DNA from: Candidatus Gastranaerophilales bacterium
GTDB taxonomy: Bacteria > Cyanobacteriota > Vampirovibrionia > Gastranaerophilales > Gastranaerophilaceae
Direction: 5' to 3'
Assembly: GCA_944322555.1 (NCBI GenBank)
Contig: CALUPJ010000044.1
Span: 1 to 46,051 of the forward strand
Length of the DNA: 46,051 bases
This document shows, piece by piece, positions 17,194 through 26,308 of this stretch. Position numbers and translations under genes: made by a program. The notes beneath the pieces are model-generated. The model searched no databases and had not been told where the DNA came from. It saw only the letters and a list, made by a program, of their open reading frames with translations. Numbering within the stretch: the stretch's first letter is position 1; each line of letters begins with the position of its first letter.

Positions 17194-18564
17194 ATGTCTG
17201 ATTCATTTAATATTTCATCTTTAATAAAATTATTTACAGGTTATGATTCTGCGGGCCCGAACAACGATAAAATCGATACACTTTTAGAATACAGCAAACT
17301 GGGCGGATATCTTAACGGGGAATATGTTGAAAGTACAAAATTTAAAAATTTATCCCGAATAAAACAAAATAAACTTAAAAAACTTTTTAATTCTGTAAAG
17401 GATGAGTTTAATAAAATTATTAATAATCCTGAGATTCTCCCTGAAATTACGGATGAAAATGTCGAGAAATATATAAATGAAGAACACAAGTTATATTATT
17501 TGGAATATCCGACAGAAGAACAAGAAAAAATGCTTGAAAAAATACAAAAAGCTTTGTTCAAGTATTTAATTGATAACGGAGCTGTTATAGATAAGAATAT
17601 AACTCCCGACAATTGCAATTTTGGTTTTATTCTGAAAAGTATCAAAAAAGAGAAACAAATGGCAGAAGAGTTTAAAGCTAATGGTGAAAAAACTTTGAAA
17701 CTGATAAATAATCCATACGATAATAACAAATTAAAGATAAGTGCTGAAAAATATATTGCCGAAAATAGTATCAGTCGGATAGAAACTGCTCAGACTGACC
17801 TTGGAAATGGCGAGTTTGATAAAGTTGCAATTCAAAAAACAAATACCTGCTGGGCGTTAGCCGGAATAAATTCTCTGCTTCAAACAGAGAAGGGAAAAAA
17901 ATTGCTTGAAACAAACAGTTATTATGATAAAAAGACAGGGGTATTTGCAATTCATCTTCAAGAAGCCGAAGAGAACGGAATGCATGACGGAATTTATATT
18001 GTAACCCCTGAAGAAATTGCAAAAGAAAGTGCAAATCTTGCAGAGGGCGATGGTGATATAACTGCTTATCTCATTGCGATAGAAAAGTATTTTGAAGAAG
18101 TCAGAAACAATCCCGAACTTGAAGAAAAAATGGAGACTAAAAACAGTACAGTAAGAGATGTTGATGAAGGAAACTATAACTTCCGTTTCTTTGAAATATT
18201 AACAGGCGGTCAGTGTTCGCAATATCCAAGCTTATATAATGTAAAAATACAAAACGGTATAGGTAACGGTTCCGCTACAACGGCAATTGAGTATGAAACA
18301 ATATATGATATTGCAAAAAATAAGAACGGAGCTTCGGTTTTAACTGCGGCTAATCATTCTATAAGCGTTGCAGGAGTAAGAAACGGAAATCTTTTAATAC
18401 AAGAATCCAATAATAATCCGGGTTTTGCAGAAGAATTTTCTGATAAAGAACGTAATCATATAGTATTCAAGCCTTCCGAACCTATAAACGGAGCTCCGGC
18501 ATACGAATTATCCAAAGAAGATTATGACGGATATATTAGTGCAGCTTCTTTTATCAGATGGTAA
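17194..18564 (+). CDS. Predicted papain-like (clan CA) cysteine protease, unknown family
   Basis: 456 aa, no family name recognised. Residues 1-190 are charged and helical. From about 205 there is a protease-like pattern: Gln214 followed by NTCWALAGINSLLQ with Cys219 (Q-x4-C-W as in papain and calpains: the Cys is followed by W-A-L-A), then NHSISVAGVRNGNLLIQES with His388 and Asn406. This C...H...N order and spacing fit clan CA peptidases. No signal peptide; other routes of export are possible. Strong TTAGGAG before the ATG. Monocistronic after the accA terminator, 20 nt before prmA. Assignment is inference from motifs; deubiquitinase-like or peptidase effector roles are possible but unproven. 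Confidence 0.6.
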   Translation: MSDSFNISSLIKLFTGYDSAGPNNDKIDTLLEYSKLGGYLNGEYVESTKFKNLSRIKQNKLKKLFNSVKDEFNKIINNPEILPEITDENVEKYINEEHKLYYLEYPTEEQEKMLEKIQKALFKYLIDNGAVIDKNITPDNCNFGFILKSIKKEKQMAEEFKANGEKTLKLINNPYDNNKLKISAEKYIAENSISRIETAQTDLGNGEFDKVAIQKTNTCWALAGINSLLQTEKGKKLLETNSYYDKKTGVFAIHLQEAEENGMHDGIYIVTPEEIAKESANLAEGDGDITAYLIAIEKYFEEVRNNPELEEKMETKNSTVRDVDEGNYNFRFFEILTGGQCSQYPSLYNVKIQNGIGNGSATTAIEYETIYDIAKNKNGASVLTAANHSISVAGVRNGNLLIQESNNNPGFAEEFSDKERNHIVFKPSEPINGAPAYELSKEDYDGYISAASFIRW

Positions 18565-18572
18565 ATTGATGA

Positions 18573-18578
18573 TATAAT
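18573..18578 (+). promoter_or_regulatory. -10 box (TATAAT), leaderless type
   Basis: Perfect TATAAT exactly 6 nt before the prmA ATG at 18585, with only ATTTTT between and no Shine-Dalgarno. Confidence 0.55.
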
Positions 18579-18584
18579 ATTTTT

Positions 18585-19481
18585 ATGAAAAATTATTATG
18601 AATTAAAAATTTCCATTAATCCTGATATTGAAGATATTGTTTCCGATATATGTTTTTCAAACTTCGATTGTGAAGGTGTTGTTATGGCGGAAGAAGCATA
18701 TAAGGACCTTGTTATGACATCTACAACCAGAGGAAATCTAAGAGTATTCTTAAAAGATTTAAACAATAATCCTGTAGAAGTTCTTAAAACAGAGCGTGAA
18801 TTGTTGAAAGAACGCGGATTCACTGACGAAGAGCTTGGAAGCTGGGATATTACACTGGATGAAAAAGAAAATCAGGATTGGTCAAAAAAATGGAAAGAGA
18901 AATGGGACGTAACACATGTTTCTGACAAAATAGCAGTCGTTCCGAGCTGGATTGATTATCAGCCAAAGGCAGGAGAAATAACAATAACGCTTGACCCGGG
19001 ATGTGCATTCGGAACGGGAACTCATCAGACAACGCAATTATGCATGAAAGCCCTGGAAAAATACCTCAAAAAAGGCGATACCGTTGCGGATATCGGCACC
19101 GGCTCCGGGATTTTGGCAATTTGTGCAATGAAACTGGGAGCAAAATTCGCTTACGGGTGTGACAATGACGGAAGCGTAATTGAAGTTTGCAAAGAAAATG
19201 CGAAAATAAATGATATAACGTACAACATCGAATTTGAACTGAATACGGCAGATAAATTAAATAAACAATATGATTTTGTCTGTGCCAATATTCTGCATAA
19301 TGTCTTAGCTGAAATTATGGGTGATTTAAAAAATATCATGAAACCGGCAGCTAAAATAGTATTAAGAGGAATTCTGGATGAAAAAAAACAAATTTTTATT
19401 GATGCCGTAAAAAAATACGAACTGAAAATCGTTGAAATTATGCAGCAAGACCAATGGATTGCTGTCGTTGCGGAAAAATAG
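18585..19481 (+). CDS. prmA: Ribosomal protein L11 methyltransferase
   Basis: 298 aa, typical length. N-terminal substrate-recognition domain, then a class I SAM methyltransferase: DPGCAFGTGTHQTT (the PrmA signature) and VADIGTGSGILAI (SAM loop), with ANILHNVL as the NPPY-like motif. Methylates ribosomal protein L11. The start codon is preceded by a consensus -10 box instead of a ribosome site. tspO-like gene follows 46 nt later. Confidence 0.93.
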   Translation: MKNYYELKISINPDIEDIVSDICFSNFDCEGVVMAEEAYKDLVMTSTTRGNLRVFLKDLNNNPVEVLKTERELLKERGFTDEELGSWDITLDEKENQDWSKKWKEKWDVTHVSDKIAVVPSWIDYQPKAGEITITLDPGCAFGTGTHQTTQLCMKALEKYLKKGDTVADIGTGSGILAICAMKLGAKFAYGCDNDGSVIEVCKENAKINDITYNIEFELNTADKLNKQYDFVCANILHNVLAEIMGDLKNIMKPAAKIVLRGILDEKKQIFIDAVKKYELKIVEIMQQDQWIAVVAEK

Positions 19482-19527
19482 CCTCTCTCGGGAATGTATA
19501 TTTTTTATCCCCGGTTAAAAATGAGGT

Positions 19528-19914
19528 ATGTTTGATTCAATCTGGTATGATACATTAAATAAACCGTTTCTTAATCCGCCTGCCGAAATTTTTAAGCCTG
19601 TATGGATAATCCTTTATATTACAATATTTATTTCCCTTATTCTTTATACAAAACAAAGAAACAGTAATATTAAAGGATATATTTTTTTCATCATACAGCT
19701 TGTCCTGAATCTTATCTGGGTACCGCTATTCTTCGGTATGCATAATATTGCGGCAGCACTTGCGGATATAATTCTGCTTGATATATTTTTACTGCTGACA
19801 ATAAAAGAATTTTATAAAGTTTCTAAAATGGCTGCCCTGTTTTTGGTTCCATATTTTTTGTGGATACTTTTTGCACTTTATTTGAATTTCAGCATCTTAA
19901 TAAATAATTCGTAA
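19528..19914 (+). CDS. TspO/MBR family membrane protein
   Basis: 128 aa with four to five hydrophobic helices. Family hallmarks: WYDTLNKPFLNPPAEIFKPVW at the N-terminus, QLVLNLIWVPLFFG in the middle, and YLNFSILINN at the end. TspO proteins bind tetrapyrroles and sterols and act in stress responses; the precise ligand here is unknown. It is shorter than the usual 150-160 aa and has only a few Trp. GAGG is only one base from the ATG, so initiation may be leaderless or weak. Shares a terminator with the convergent ftsZ. Confidence 0.8.
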   Translation: MFDSIWYDTLNKPFLNPPAEIFKPVWIILYITIFISLILYTKQRNSNIKGYIFFIIQLVLNLIWVPLFFGMHNIAAALADIILLDIFLLLTIKEFYKVSKMAALFLVPYFLWILFALYLNFSILINNS

Positions 19915-19950
19915 TAAGAATACGAAAAATTAACAAACATCGCCTAAATA

Positions 19951-19980
19951 AAAAGACTGTTTGTAAAACAGTCTTTTCTA
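19951..19980. terminator. Bidirectional terminator between tspO-like gene and ftsZ
   Basis: AAAAGACTGTTT (19951-19962) pairs with AAACAGTCTTTT (19966-19977), 12 bp with a 3-nt loop, flanked by A and T runs that serve both strands. Confidence 0.85.
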
Positions 19981-20000
19981 TATAACCACTTCTACACATA

Positions 20001-21164
20001 TTACTTACGTAAGAAATCGGGAATTTGAATTTCAGAGAATGAAGTCGGCATTTTGGGCTGCGGAGTATTATTGAATGCACCCGAGAAAAACTCTGCTGCA
20101 CTGATTGAACGATTTTCAACCTTTTCTTCAATCGGCATTTGAGATTTAAGTTCGAATCCCGTAGCAATAACCGTAATCTGAATTTCACCCTGAATATTAT
20201 CATCAACAACAGCACCGATAATAACTCTTGCATCATCAAGAACCGCATCATTAATAATATTCGTAGCATCGGTAACTTCGTGAAGCGTCATATCCGGTCC
20301 GCCTGTGATATTAACAATAACACCGGAAGCGCCGTTGATTGAAGTTTCAAGCAATTGAGAATTAATTGCAATCTTAGCTGCTTCAATAGCTCTGCCTTCA
20401 CCCGTTCCTCTTCCGATACCCATAAGAGCTGAACCGGAAGCAGCCATTACGCTCTTGACATCGGCAAAGTCAACGTTAATCAATCCGGGGATTGTAATTA
20501 TGTCAGAAATACCCTGAACACCTCTCAAAAGAACCTCGTCAACGACGATAAATGATTCTTGAAGAGATACGCGTCTGTCAACAACATCCAATAATTTGTC
20601 GTTTGGAATAACAATCAGAGCATCAACGGCTTCTCTCAATTTTTCCAAACCTTGTTGTGCCTGATTTTGTCTTCTTTTACCTTCAAAAGAGAAAGGTTTA
20701 GTAACAACACCTATTGTAAGAATACCTAAATCTTTTGCAATCTTGGCAACTATCGGGGCCGCACCCGTTCCGGTTCCGCCTCCCATACCTGCTGTTACAA
20801 AAACCATATCCGCGCCTTCTATTGCGCTTGTAATTTCCTGCTGAGCTTCTTCTGCAGCCTTTTCACCAACCTGTGGTTCTCCGCCTGCGCCCAAACCGTT
20901 AGTTAATTTGGCGCCAAGCTGAATTTTATTTTTACAAGTCGAATAGTTCAAAACTTGCAAATCCGTATTCATTAACCAGAACTCAACTCCGGTCAAACCT
21001 GATTTAATCATTCGGTTAACTGCATTACCGCCGCCGCCGCCGACACCTATAACTTTTATCTTTGCAGGGTTTACGCCGGGTGCTGTTGACGGGTTTACAT
21101 TATCAGATGACTGAATATTCTCAACATCTTTTCTTCCAAAAATATCAGGTCCTAAATTATCCAC
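20001..21164 (-). CDS. ftsZ: Cell division protein FtsZ
   Basis: 387 aa. Tubulin-like GTPase that forms the Z ring. Motifs: [13 protein letters not shown] at residues 36-48, tubulin signature [10 protein letters not shown], and T7-loop region [11 protein letters not shown]. The last residues ([10 protein letters not shown]) are the conserved C-terminal peptide for FtsA/SepF/ZipA-type tethers. GTG start with GAGG 7 nt upstream. No dcw-cluster genes (ftsQ, ftsA) are adjacent. It has its own upstream region of about 290 bp. Confidence 0.97.
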   Translation of the reverse strand: MDNLGPDIFGRKDVENIQSSDNVNPSTAPGVNPAKIKVIGVGGGGGNAVNRMIKSGLTGVEFWLMNTDLQVLNYSTCKNKIQLGAKLTNGLGAGGEPQVGEKAAEEAQQEITSAIEGADMVFVTAGMGGGTGTGAAPIVAKIAKDLGILTIGVVTKPFSFEGKRRQNQAQQGLEKLREAVDALIVIPNDKLLDVVDRRVSLQESFIVVDEVLLRGVQGISDIITIPGLINVDFADVKSVMAASGSALMGIGRGTGEGRAIEAAKIAINSQLLETSINGASGVIVNITGGPDMTLHEVTDATNIINDAVLDDARVIIGAVVDDNIQGEIQITVIATGFELKSQMPIEEKVENRSISAAEFFSGAFNNTPQPKMPTSFSEIQIPDFLRK

Positions 21165-21329
21165 AATAATTCCTCTTTTACTTTTCTATACTATACCACT
21201 ATATTAACATACTATTTTAAATAGAAACAAATGTAAAGTTTTATCCGAGAAATTTAATATAAATTTACATGACAAACTCATGTCCTTATTGAGATTAAGC
21301 CGTTTAATATTTTAATAAATCAAAAGGAA

Positions 21330-21352
21330 AGTCTTGCATTGTGTGCAAGACT
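21330..21352 (-). terminator. Likely recA terminator
   Basis: AGTCTTGCA (21330-21338) and TGCAAGACT (21344-21352) form a perfect 9-bp stem with a 5-nt loop. On the reverse strand it is followed by TTCCTTTTG, a moderate T tract. It lies about 100 nt downstream of the recA stop. Confidence 0.55.
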
Positions 21353-21451
21353 CAAAAATATACATTTACCCCACTAATTTTATACCATACTATATCATGA
21401 AAGTCAAGTATTATATTTAAGCCCTGAAAATAAAGGCTTTTGAGGAGGTAT

Positions 21452-22471
21452 TTAATTTTCTGCCAATTTTTCTCTGACAAGAGTTTCTATCTGATTTAAT
21501 ATATCAGGGTTGGCAGCCAAAAATTCTTTTGCTTTATCTCTTCCCTGTCCGAGCTTATCGTCATTAAAGCTAAACCAGGAACCCGCCTTTTTAACAATAT
21601 CCAAATCAACAGCCACATCAAGGATATTACCTATTTTGCAGATACCTTTCCCGAAAATAATATCAAATTCGGCTGTTCTGAAAGGAGGAGCGACTTTATT
21701 TTTCAAAATTCTTACTCTTACATGGTTTCCGATGTCTTCGCCGTCGCCTTTTAATCCTTCTACGCGTTTAATTTCCAGACGAACGGACGCATAATATTTC
21801 AATGCATTACCGCCGGTTGTTGTTTCAGGATTGCCATACATAACACCGATTTTTTGTCTTAACTGGTTAATAAAAATAACTGTTGTATTAGTCTTCCCGA
21901 TTATACCGGTCAATTTTCTCAAAGCTTTTGACATCAAACGAGCCTGAAGCCCCATTTGCTGGTCTTCCATTGAACCTTCTATTTCAGCTTTAGGAACCAG
22001 AGCCGCAACAGAGTCCACAACAATTACATCTACTGCCCCGGAACGTACTAACTCCTCCGTAATATCAAGAGCTTGTTCTCCGGTATCCGGTTGTGATATT
22101 AAAAGTTCGTCTATATTTACGCCCAAATTCCTTGCATATTCAGGGTCCAAAGCGTGTTCCGCATCAACAAAAGCCGCAATTCCGCCTTTCTTCTGGCATT
22201 CCGCAACTATATGCTGTGCAAGAGTCGTTTTCCCGGATGACTCCGGCCCGTAAATTTCTATAATACGTCCTCTCGGAATACCGCCTACACCAAGAGCCAC
22301 ATCCAGCGCCAGCGCACCTGTCGGAATTGTTTCAACACTCACGGCCGGCTTATCGCCAAGCTTCATTATCGCGCCTTTGCCAAAATCTTTTTCTATTTTC
22401 TCAATAGCAAGTTTCAGAGCTTTGCTTCTTTCATCAACTGTACTTGCCGCTGCTTCTTCCTTAACTGCCAT
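21452..22471 (-). CDS. recA: Recombinase RecA
   Basis: 339 aa. Walker [10 protein letters not shown] at about residues 75-83; Walker [12 protein letters not shown]1/L2 loops present ([39 protein letters not shown]). Catalyses strand exchange and SOS coprotease activity. Preceded 32 nt upstream by the HTH/coiled-coil gene on the same strand, which may share its transcript. No obvious LexA box was recognised. Confidence 0.97.
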   Translation of the reverse strand: MAVKEEAAASTVDERSKALKLAIEKIEKDFGKGAIMKLGDKPAVSVETIPTGALALDVALGVGGIPRGRIIEIYGPESSGKTTLAQHIVAECQKKGGIAAFVDAEHALDPEYARNLGVNIDELLISQPDTGEQALDITEELVRSGAVDVIVVDSVAALVPKAEIEGSMEDQQMGLQARLMSKALRKLTGIIGKTNTTVIFINQLRQKIGVMYGNPETTTGGNALKYYASVRLEIKRVEGLKGDGEDIGNHVRVRILKNKVAPPFRTAEFDIIFGKGICKIGNILDVAVDLDIVKKAGSWFSFNDDKLGQGRDKAKEFLAANPDILNQIETLVREKLAEN

Positions 22472-22503
22472 AATTCCCGCCTTTTAATAGTTTTAACTGT
22501 TTT

Positions 22504-23049
22504 TTATAACATAAATGTTGTGTCTTCTTCTTTTTTGATATAAAAACCGCATAGAAGAGGTTTAAAACTGTTTAAAACATTTTTTAATTTAAAATTTTCT
22601 TTATTTAGTTCATTAACTTTATTTTTAAGATTTTCATTTTCCGTCTTGCATCTTACAAGTTCCAAAACAACATCATCCATACCTTCAAGTTTTTCATCAA
22701 TAAGTTTTGTCATAGATGTTGTAATATTATTTTCCATTTTATTAAGAGTTTCCAAAAGCCCGTTAACTACGGCTTGTGAATTCGGCTTTGTCATTGCGGG
22801 TAATGCTGATTTTTCATTCATAGATTCCAAAGTTCTGTTTCCTTCTTTTCCATTCATTCGTGCTACTATTGAAGATTTTGCACTTCTTAACTTCTTTACT
22901 TCGTCAACCGAGAAATAAACTTGTCCTTTGTTATTTCTCCTCGGGGTAACCGAAGTTTTTTTACATAATTCAACTATCTCTTTATTGTCTACATTGAGAA
23001 GCTTTCTCACATCATTAGGTAAAAGTACTTTATTTAAATTTGCATTCAT
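22504..23049 (-). CDS. MerR-like HTH protein with C-terminal coiled coil
   Basis: 181 aa. The N-terminal ~55 residues (LPNDVRKLLNVDNKEIVELCKK then RRNNKGQVYFSVDEVKKLR) look like a MerR-type winged helix. A linker of about 35 residues follows, then a coiled coil at about 95-165 (VRCKTENENLKNKVNELNKENFKLKNVL). This resembles plasmid or chromosome-partition-linked or phage-type HTH coiled-coil proteins, but no family is recognised. GAGGGGAA lies about 10 nt before the ATG. The stop is 32 nt upstream of recA, so cotranscription is likely; a functional link to recA is speculation. Confidence 0.7.
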   Translation of the reverse strand: MNANLNKVLLPNDVRKLLNVDNKEIVELCKKTSVTPRRNNKGQVYFSVDEVKKLRSAKSSIVARMNGKEGNRTLESMNEKSALPAMTKPNSQAVVNGLLETLNKMENNITTSMTKLIDEKLEGMDDVVLELVRCKTENENLKNKVNELNKENFKLKNVLNSFKPLLCGFYIKKEEDTTFML

Positions 23050-23169
23050 TTAGAAAATTCCCCTCTTTCTATACCCAATAGTTATTTTAATAAATAAAAA
23101 AATTTATTTCCACTAATTGTTACAAATATTTAGAAAGCATTTACAAATTGTTAATACAAAATTCATCTA

Positions 23170-23196
23170 TTGACCTATTTATAAAAATAATATAAA
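23170..23196 (+). promoter_or_regulatory. Putative glnA promoter
   Basis: TTGACC (23170-23175) and TATAAA (23191-23196), with 15-nt spacing, a little short. The start codon is 49 nt downstream of the -10. No NtcA-type palindrome (GTA-N8-TAC) was recognised. Confidence 0.4.
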
Positions 23197-23244
23197 CTAC
23201 CAGAGTAGCCATAGAATTTAGCTAGAATACAGGGAGGGATATAA

Positions 23245-24606
23245 ATGGAATTTCAACATCAGCCGCTGAACGGTGCAAGTTATACTGATGCAGATATAAA
23301 AAGGCTTATTACGGAATATAATGTTCAGTTTATAAAATTACAGTTTGTAGATATAAACGGCCAGGTTAAAAATATGGCAATTCCTTCAGAACATATTGAC
23401 AGAATCCTTAATAATGAAATTATGCTGGACGGTTCTTCTATTAAAGGTTTTAGAAATATCGAAACTTCTGATATGTTCTTCTATCCCGATAAAAATACCT
23501 TCCAAATACTTCCATGGCAGGAACATGACGGCAAAAACTCCGCAAGACTTATTTGCGATATTCATAATTCTGACGGAACTCCTTTTGAAGGCTGCCCGAG
23601 ATGCAATTTAAAGAGGTTGATGGCAGAAGCTAAAAAACTCGGTTTTTCGATGAATGTAGGGCCGGAAGCTGAATTCTTCTTGTTTGAAAAAGATGAAGAA
23701 GGACACATAACTACCAGAACTCATGACAGAGCCGGTTATTATGACGTGGGACCGGACGATTTGGGAGAATCCGTAAGAGCAGATATTGTAAGTACTCTAC
23801 AGGAAATGGATTTTGATATTGAAGCTTCTCACCACGAAGTAGCTGACGGACAGCACGAAGTTGATTTTAAATATTCAGACATTTTGACTACTGCCGATAA
23901 TGTTGCAACATTTAGAGTTGCTGTTAAAGCAGTCGCCGCACAATACGGTCTGCACGCAACATTTATGCCAAAACCCGTATATGGTATTAACGGTTCCGGT
24001 ATGCATTGTAATATTTCATTGTTTAAAGACGGTAAAAATGCTTTTTATGATGAAAAAGCGGAATATCAACTTTCCGATACTGCAAAGTATTCTATCGGAG
24101 GAATGTTAAAACATATCAAAAGTATTACGGCAATACTTAACCCGACTGTCAACAGTTACAAGAGACTCGTACCGGGCTATGAAGCTCCTGTATATATGGC
24201 ATGGTCACTGGCAAACAGAAGCGCTCTTTTAAGAGTTCCGGCAAAAAGAGGTATGTCTACACGCGTAGAACTTCGCTCCCCCGATCCGAGCTGCAACCCG
24301 TATCTTGCTTTTGCAACAATTCTTGCGGCCTGCCTTGACGGCGTAAGAAACAAAATTGAACCGCCTAAACCGGTAGAAGCTAATATTTATAAACTTTCTG
24401 ACAAAGAAAGAAAGAAAATGAGAATTGAATCATTACCGGGAAGCCTCAAAGAAGCGCTTTATTATATGGACAAATCTCTAATTGCAAAAACAGCTCTCGG
24501 CTCCCATATTGTCGACGAGTTTATGACCGCAAAAGAAATTGAATGGGATGCTTTTAGGACTTATGTATCTCAATGGGAAATTGACAGATACTTAGCCAGA
24601 TATTAA
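23245..24606 (+). CDS. glnA: Glutamine synthetase type I
   Basis: 453 aa. Assimilates ammonium into glutamine. Motifs: beta-grasp DGSSIKGF; glutamate-binding NGSGMHCN; ATP/metal region RVPAKRGMSTRVELRSPDPSCNPYLAF. Length and the NIYKLSDKER stretch resemble the GSI-alpha type (as in Firmicutes) rather than the adenylylated beta type; the Tyr in NIYKL is not in a clear KNLYDLP adenylylation site. GGGAGGG lies 6-8 nt before the ATG. Monocistronic; terminator follows. Confidence 0.95.
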   Translation: MEFQHQPLNGASYTDADIKRLITEYNVQFIKLQFVDINGQVKNMAIPSEHIDRILNNEIMLDGSSIKGFRNIETSDMFFYPDKNTFQILPWQEHDGKNSARLICDIHNSDGTPFEGCPRCNLKRLMAEAKKLGFSMNVGPEAEFFLFEKDEEGHITTRTHDRAGYYDVGPDDLGESVRADIVSTLQEMDFDIEASHHEVADGQHEVDFKYSDILTTADNVATFRVAVKAVAAQYGLHATFMPKPVYGINGSGMHCNISLFKDGKNAFYDEKAEYQLSDTAKYSIGGMLKHIKSITAILNPTVNSYKRLVPGYEAPVYMAWSLANRSALLRVPAKRGMSTRVELRSPDPSCNPYLAFATILAACLDGVRNKIEPPKPVEANIYKLSDKERKKMRIESLPGSLKEALYYMDKSLIAKTALGSHIVDEFMTAKEIEWDAFRTYVSQWEIDRYLARY

Positions 24607-24653
24607 GCATAAAAACTTTGCTGACTTATTTTCTGTCAAAAGCCGGAGAATAA

Positions 24654-24690
24654 ATTTTATCGGATTTACAAATCCGATAAAATTATTTGT
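24654..24690. terminator. Terminator after glnA
   Basis: ATTTTATCGGATTT (24654-24667) and AAATCCGATAAAAT (24670-24683) form a 14-bp stem with a 2-nt (AC) loop, followed by TATTTG. A/T symmetry means it could also serve the reverse-strand gene. Confidence 0.8.
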
Positions 24691-24705
24691 CAGCAGCCCT
24701 TTGTA

Positions 24706-25167
24706 TTATGCCGCAAGCATCGGACCGTTGCATTTTTTATACAGCGCCATAACGTCATCCGGCAGTTTTGCACCGCTTACGAGTTCTGCATAAACATCAG
24801 CAATAAATTCCCCGATACTTGTCTGTGCGTACCACGAAACCTTACCCGCAGTCTGCTGTGTTGTCTGGTTTGTTAAAAATTCATATAAATCAGGAAATCT
24901 TTTCTGGAATTCTTTCGGGTTTTTATCAAATAAATCCTTAAATCCGTCATAAGTTAAACCTCCCCAGCGGTTACTGACATGATCAACTCCTTTTATTCGG
25001 TGTTTTTTACCGGCTTTTGTAATTTTCCTTGTTTTGACATCAAGTTCTTTGAGATTTTTTGCATAATCCTGCAAATGCCCCATTTCGTGATAGATTGTTT
25101 TTTCAGGGTTCTGTAATTTCATATCGTATTTAGTCCAAAAACCTTTTTCACGTACTTCAGCAGCCAA
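24706..25167 (-). CDS. C-terminal fragment: HEMGH zinc-peptidase domain
   Basis: 153 aa from a TTG; the frame is open further upstream to about 25255, where it would join the preceding fragment. Gluzincin-like features: H27-E28-x-x-H31 (YHEMGHLQDY) and E120 in SIGEFIADVYAELVSG as a third ligand. This pattern is seen in zincin toxins and metallopeptidases. There is no ribosome site or start at the proper place, so as it stands it is likely a broken gene part. Confidence 0.5.
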   Translation of the reverse strand: MAAEVREKGFWTKYDMKLQNPEKTIYHEMGHLQDYAKNLKELDVKTRKITKAGKKHRIKGVDHVSNRWGGLTYDGFKDLFDKNPKEFQKRFPDLYEFLTNQTTQQTAGKVSWYAQTSIGEFIADVYAELVSGAKLPDDVMALYKKCNGPMLAA

Positions 25168-25258
25168 ATCACACAGATAATCAGTTTGTTCTTCTGTAGA
25201 TTTTTTTGAAAGAGATTCTATATCAATTTTTATACCTAATTTCTTTTCATAAAAATCT

Positions 25259-26002
25259 CTATTTTTTCAAAGTGTCAAGCGGAAAACGTTCAAATTGCCC
25301 ATTTAACGCCTCATTATGCGCACTTATTGTATGAACCAGTTTCCGTTTATCTGCAATATTCATTCCGGCAGAATTTTCATAGAATTGCTTTATAAGAGAC
25401 TCGCACTTTTTATCGGGTACCATTCCAACATTAAGCAACATAGGAATATCTATTTCACCATCTTTATTACTGAATTTAAATTTTTGTTTGCCATCACTAT
25501 AGAAAAGTATTTTTTTAAGTTTTTCATCTAAAACCTTTGTATCAAAAAATCTCTTGTTGATTGCAAATTCACCAAAACGATTGGAGTATACGTTGCCACA
25601 TACTTGTGCACTTACATCTTCTTCTAGCTCTTCAAAAATCAGCTTTTTAGGCATAAATAAATGACCTTTATTGGCATTTGCAACATCTACAAGGCCTTTA
25701 TTTACATAGTTTATAGCGTCAAGAGTAAATCCGTCTCCTACTTCACCAATTTTTAAAACTTCTTTTGCAAATTTTATGCCCTCATCTACAGTCTTTGCTT
25801 CTTTAAAATCAATTTTTTCTGCAAGATTAACAAACTGCATTTTTTCGTTATACAGTTTAGTGAGTTTGCCTGTTTCATGTTTGCGGATTAAAACGCCGGC
25901 TGCTATAATTCCTGCAAGAGCGCTTCCCAGACCTATAGTCCATTTCTGCCATTTTGATAAACCCTTTTCTTTTTTGATAGTCTTTTCGGCAGAAAATTCC
26001 AC
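25259..26002 (-). CDS. N-terminal/middle fragment of the broken peptidase gene
   Basis: 247 aa if translated from GTG 26002, but the frame runs upstream through IS-R-D-T to a stop at 26018-26020. A single membrane helix is near residues 23-42, followed by a basic stretch; the rest is soluble with mixed alpha/beta. The weak AGAG upstream of the GTG might allow starting there. The C-terminus SLDTLKK ends at a T6 (reverse A6) tract. No catalytic motif lies in this part. Confidence 0.5.
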   Translation of the reverse strand: MEFSAEKTIKKEKGLSKWQKWTIGLGSALAGIIAAGVLIRKHETGKLTKLYNEKMQFVNLAEKIDFKEAKTVDEGIKFAKEVLKIGEVGDGFTLDAINYVNKGLVDVANANKGHLFMPKKLIFEELEEDVSAQVCGNVYSNRFGEFAINKRFFDTKVLDEKLKKILFYSDGKQKFKFSNKDGEIDIPMLLNVGMVPDKKCESLIKQFYENSAGMNIADKRKLVHTISAHNEALNGQFERFPLDTLKK

Positions 26003-26235
26003 GGTATCTCTGCTAATTTACGGAGCAAGAGTCGGCTGCGTCACAGTTACTACAACAGGCTTAGAGTCCCCCTGAAATATGTACGGACATGGAGTTTTAG
26101 TGTTTGTATAAAACTTTTCATTGCTAACCGGATAAATCATGAATATTTCTCTTTGAAAATTTTACTAACCTTATTATTATAAAGTTACTGAGAAAGACAA
26201 AATTGCTAAATTGTTACGTTTTGTAACAAAAAATA

Positions 26236-26308
26236 TGCCGCGTCTCGGAATCGAACCAAGGACACAGGGATTTTCAGTCCCTTGCTCTACCAACTGAGCT
26301 AACGCGGC
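26236..26308 (-). tRNA. tRNA-Phe (GAA)
   Basis: 73 nt, full cloverleaf: acceptor GCCGCGT/ACGCGGC (7 bp) with discriminator A, D arm GCTC...GAGC, anticodon arm with GAA (CTGAAAA loop), T arm containing GGTTCGATTC. No CCA is encoded. It is preceded by TTGCTC-N17-TAGAAT, whose -10 ends 6 nt before the mature 5' end, so the precursor may have almost no 5' leader. The 5' end and promoter are duplicated just upstream. Confidence 0.97.

Larger units (their letters stand above)
24706..26140 (-). pseudogene. Zinc-peptidase-like gene broken by nonsense codon and frameshift
   Basis: Three consecutive pieces rebuild one protein of about 475 aa. Piece 1 (26018-26140) starts at an ATG after AAAGAG and ends at an in-frame TAA (26018-26020); a C-to-T change of CAA would explain it. 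The frame reopens at once with ISRDTVEFSAEK (26017 downwards). Piece 2 ends at TAG 25259-25261, directly after a T6 tract (25262-25267); deleting one base of it joins piece 2 to piece 3 (RDFYEKKLGIKIDIESLS...). Piece 3 holds HEMGH and a downstream GEFIADVYAE. Piece 2 has a membrane helix near its start (WTIGLGSALAGIIAAGVLI). Two independent lesions suggest true decay; sequencing error or RNA slippage at A6 is possible. Confidence 0.65.

Noticed and set aside
25262..25267. Programmed ribosomal frameshift
   Set aside because: The needed shift is +1 at a plain A6 tract, with no clear stimulatory site; an in-frame stop upstream also points to decay.
26018..26020. TAA recoded as sense
   Set aside because: TAA ends many other genes in this window normally (for example the TPR-preceding ACT gene and glnA).
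26018..26140. Separate 40-aa small protein
   Set aside because: Same frame as the following fragment, the motif continues directly after the stop; best explained as part of a broken gene.
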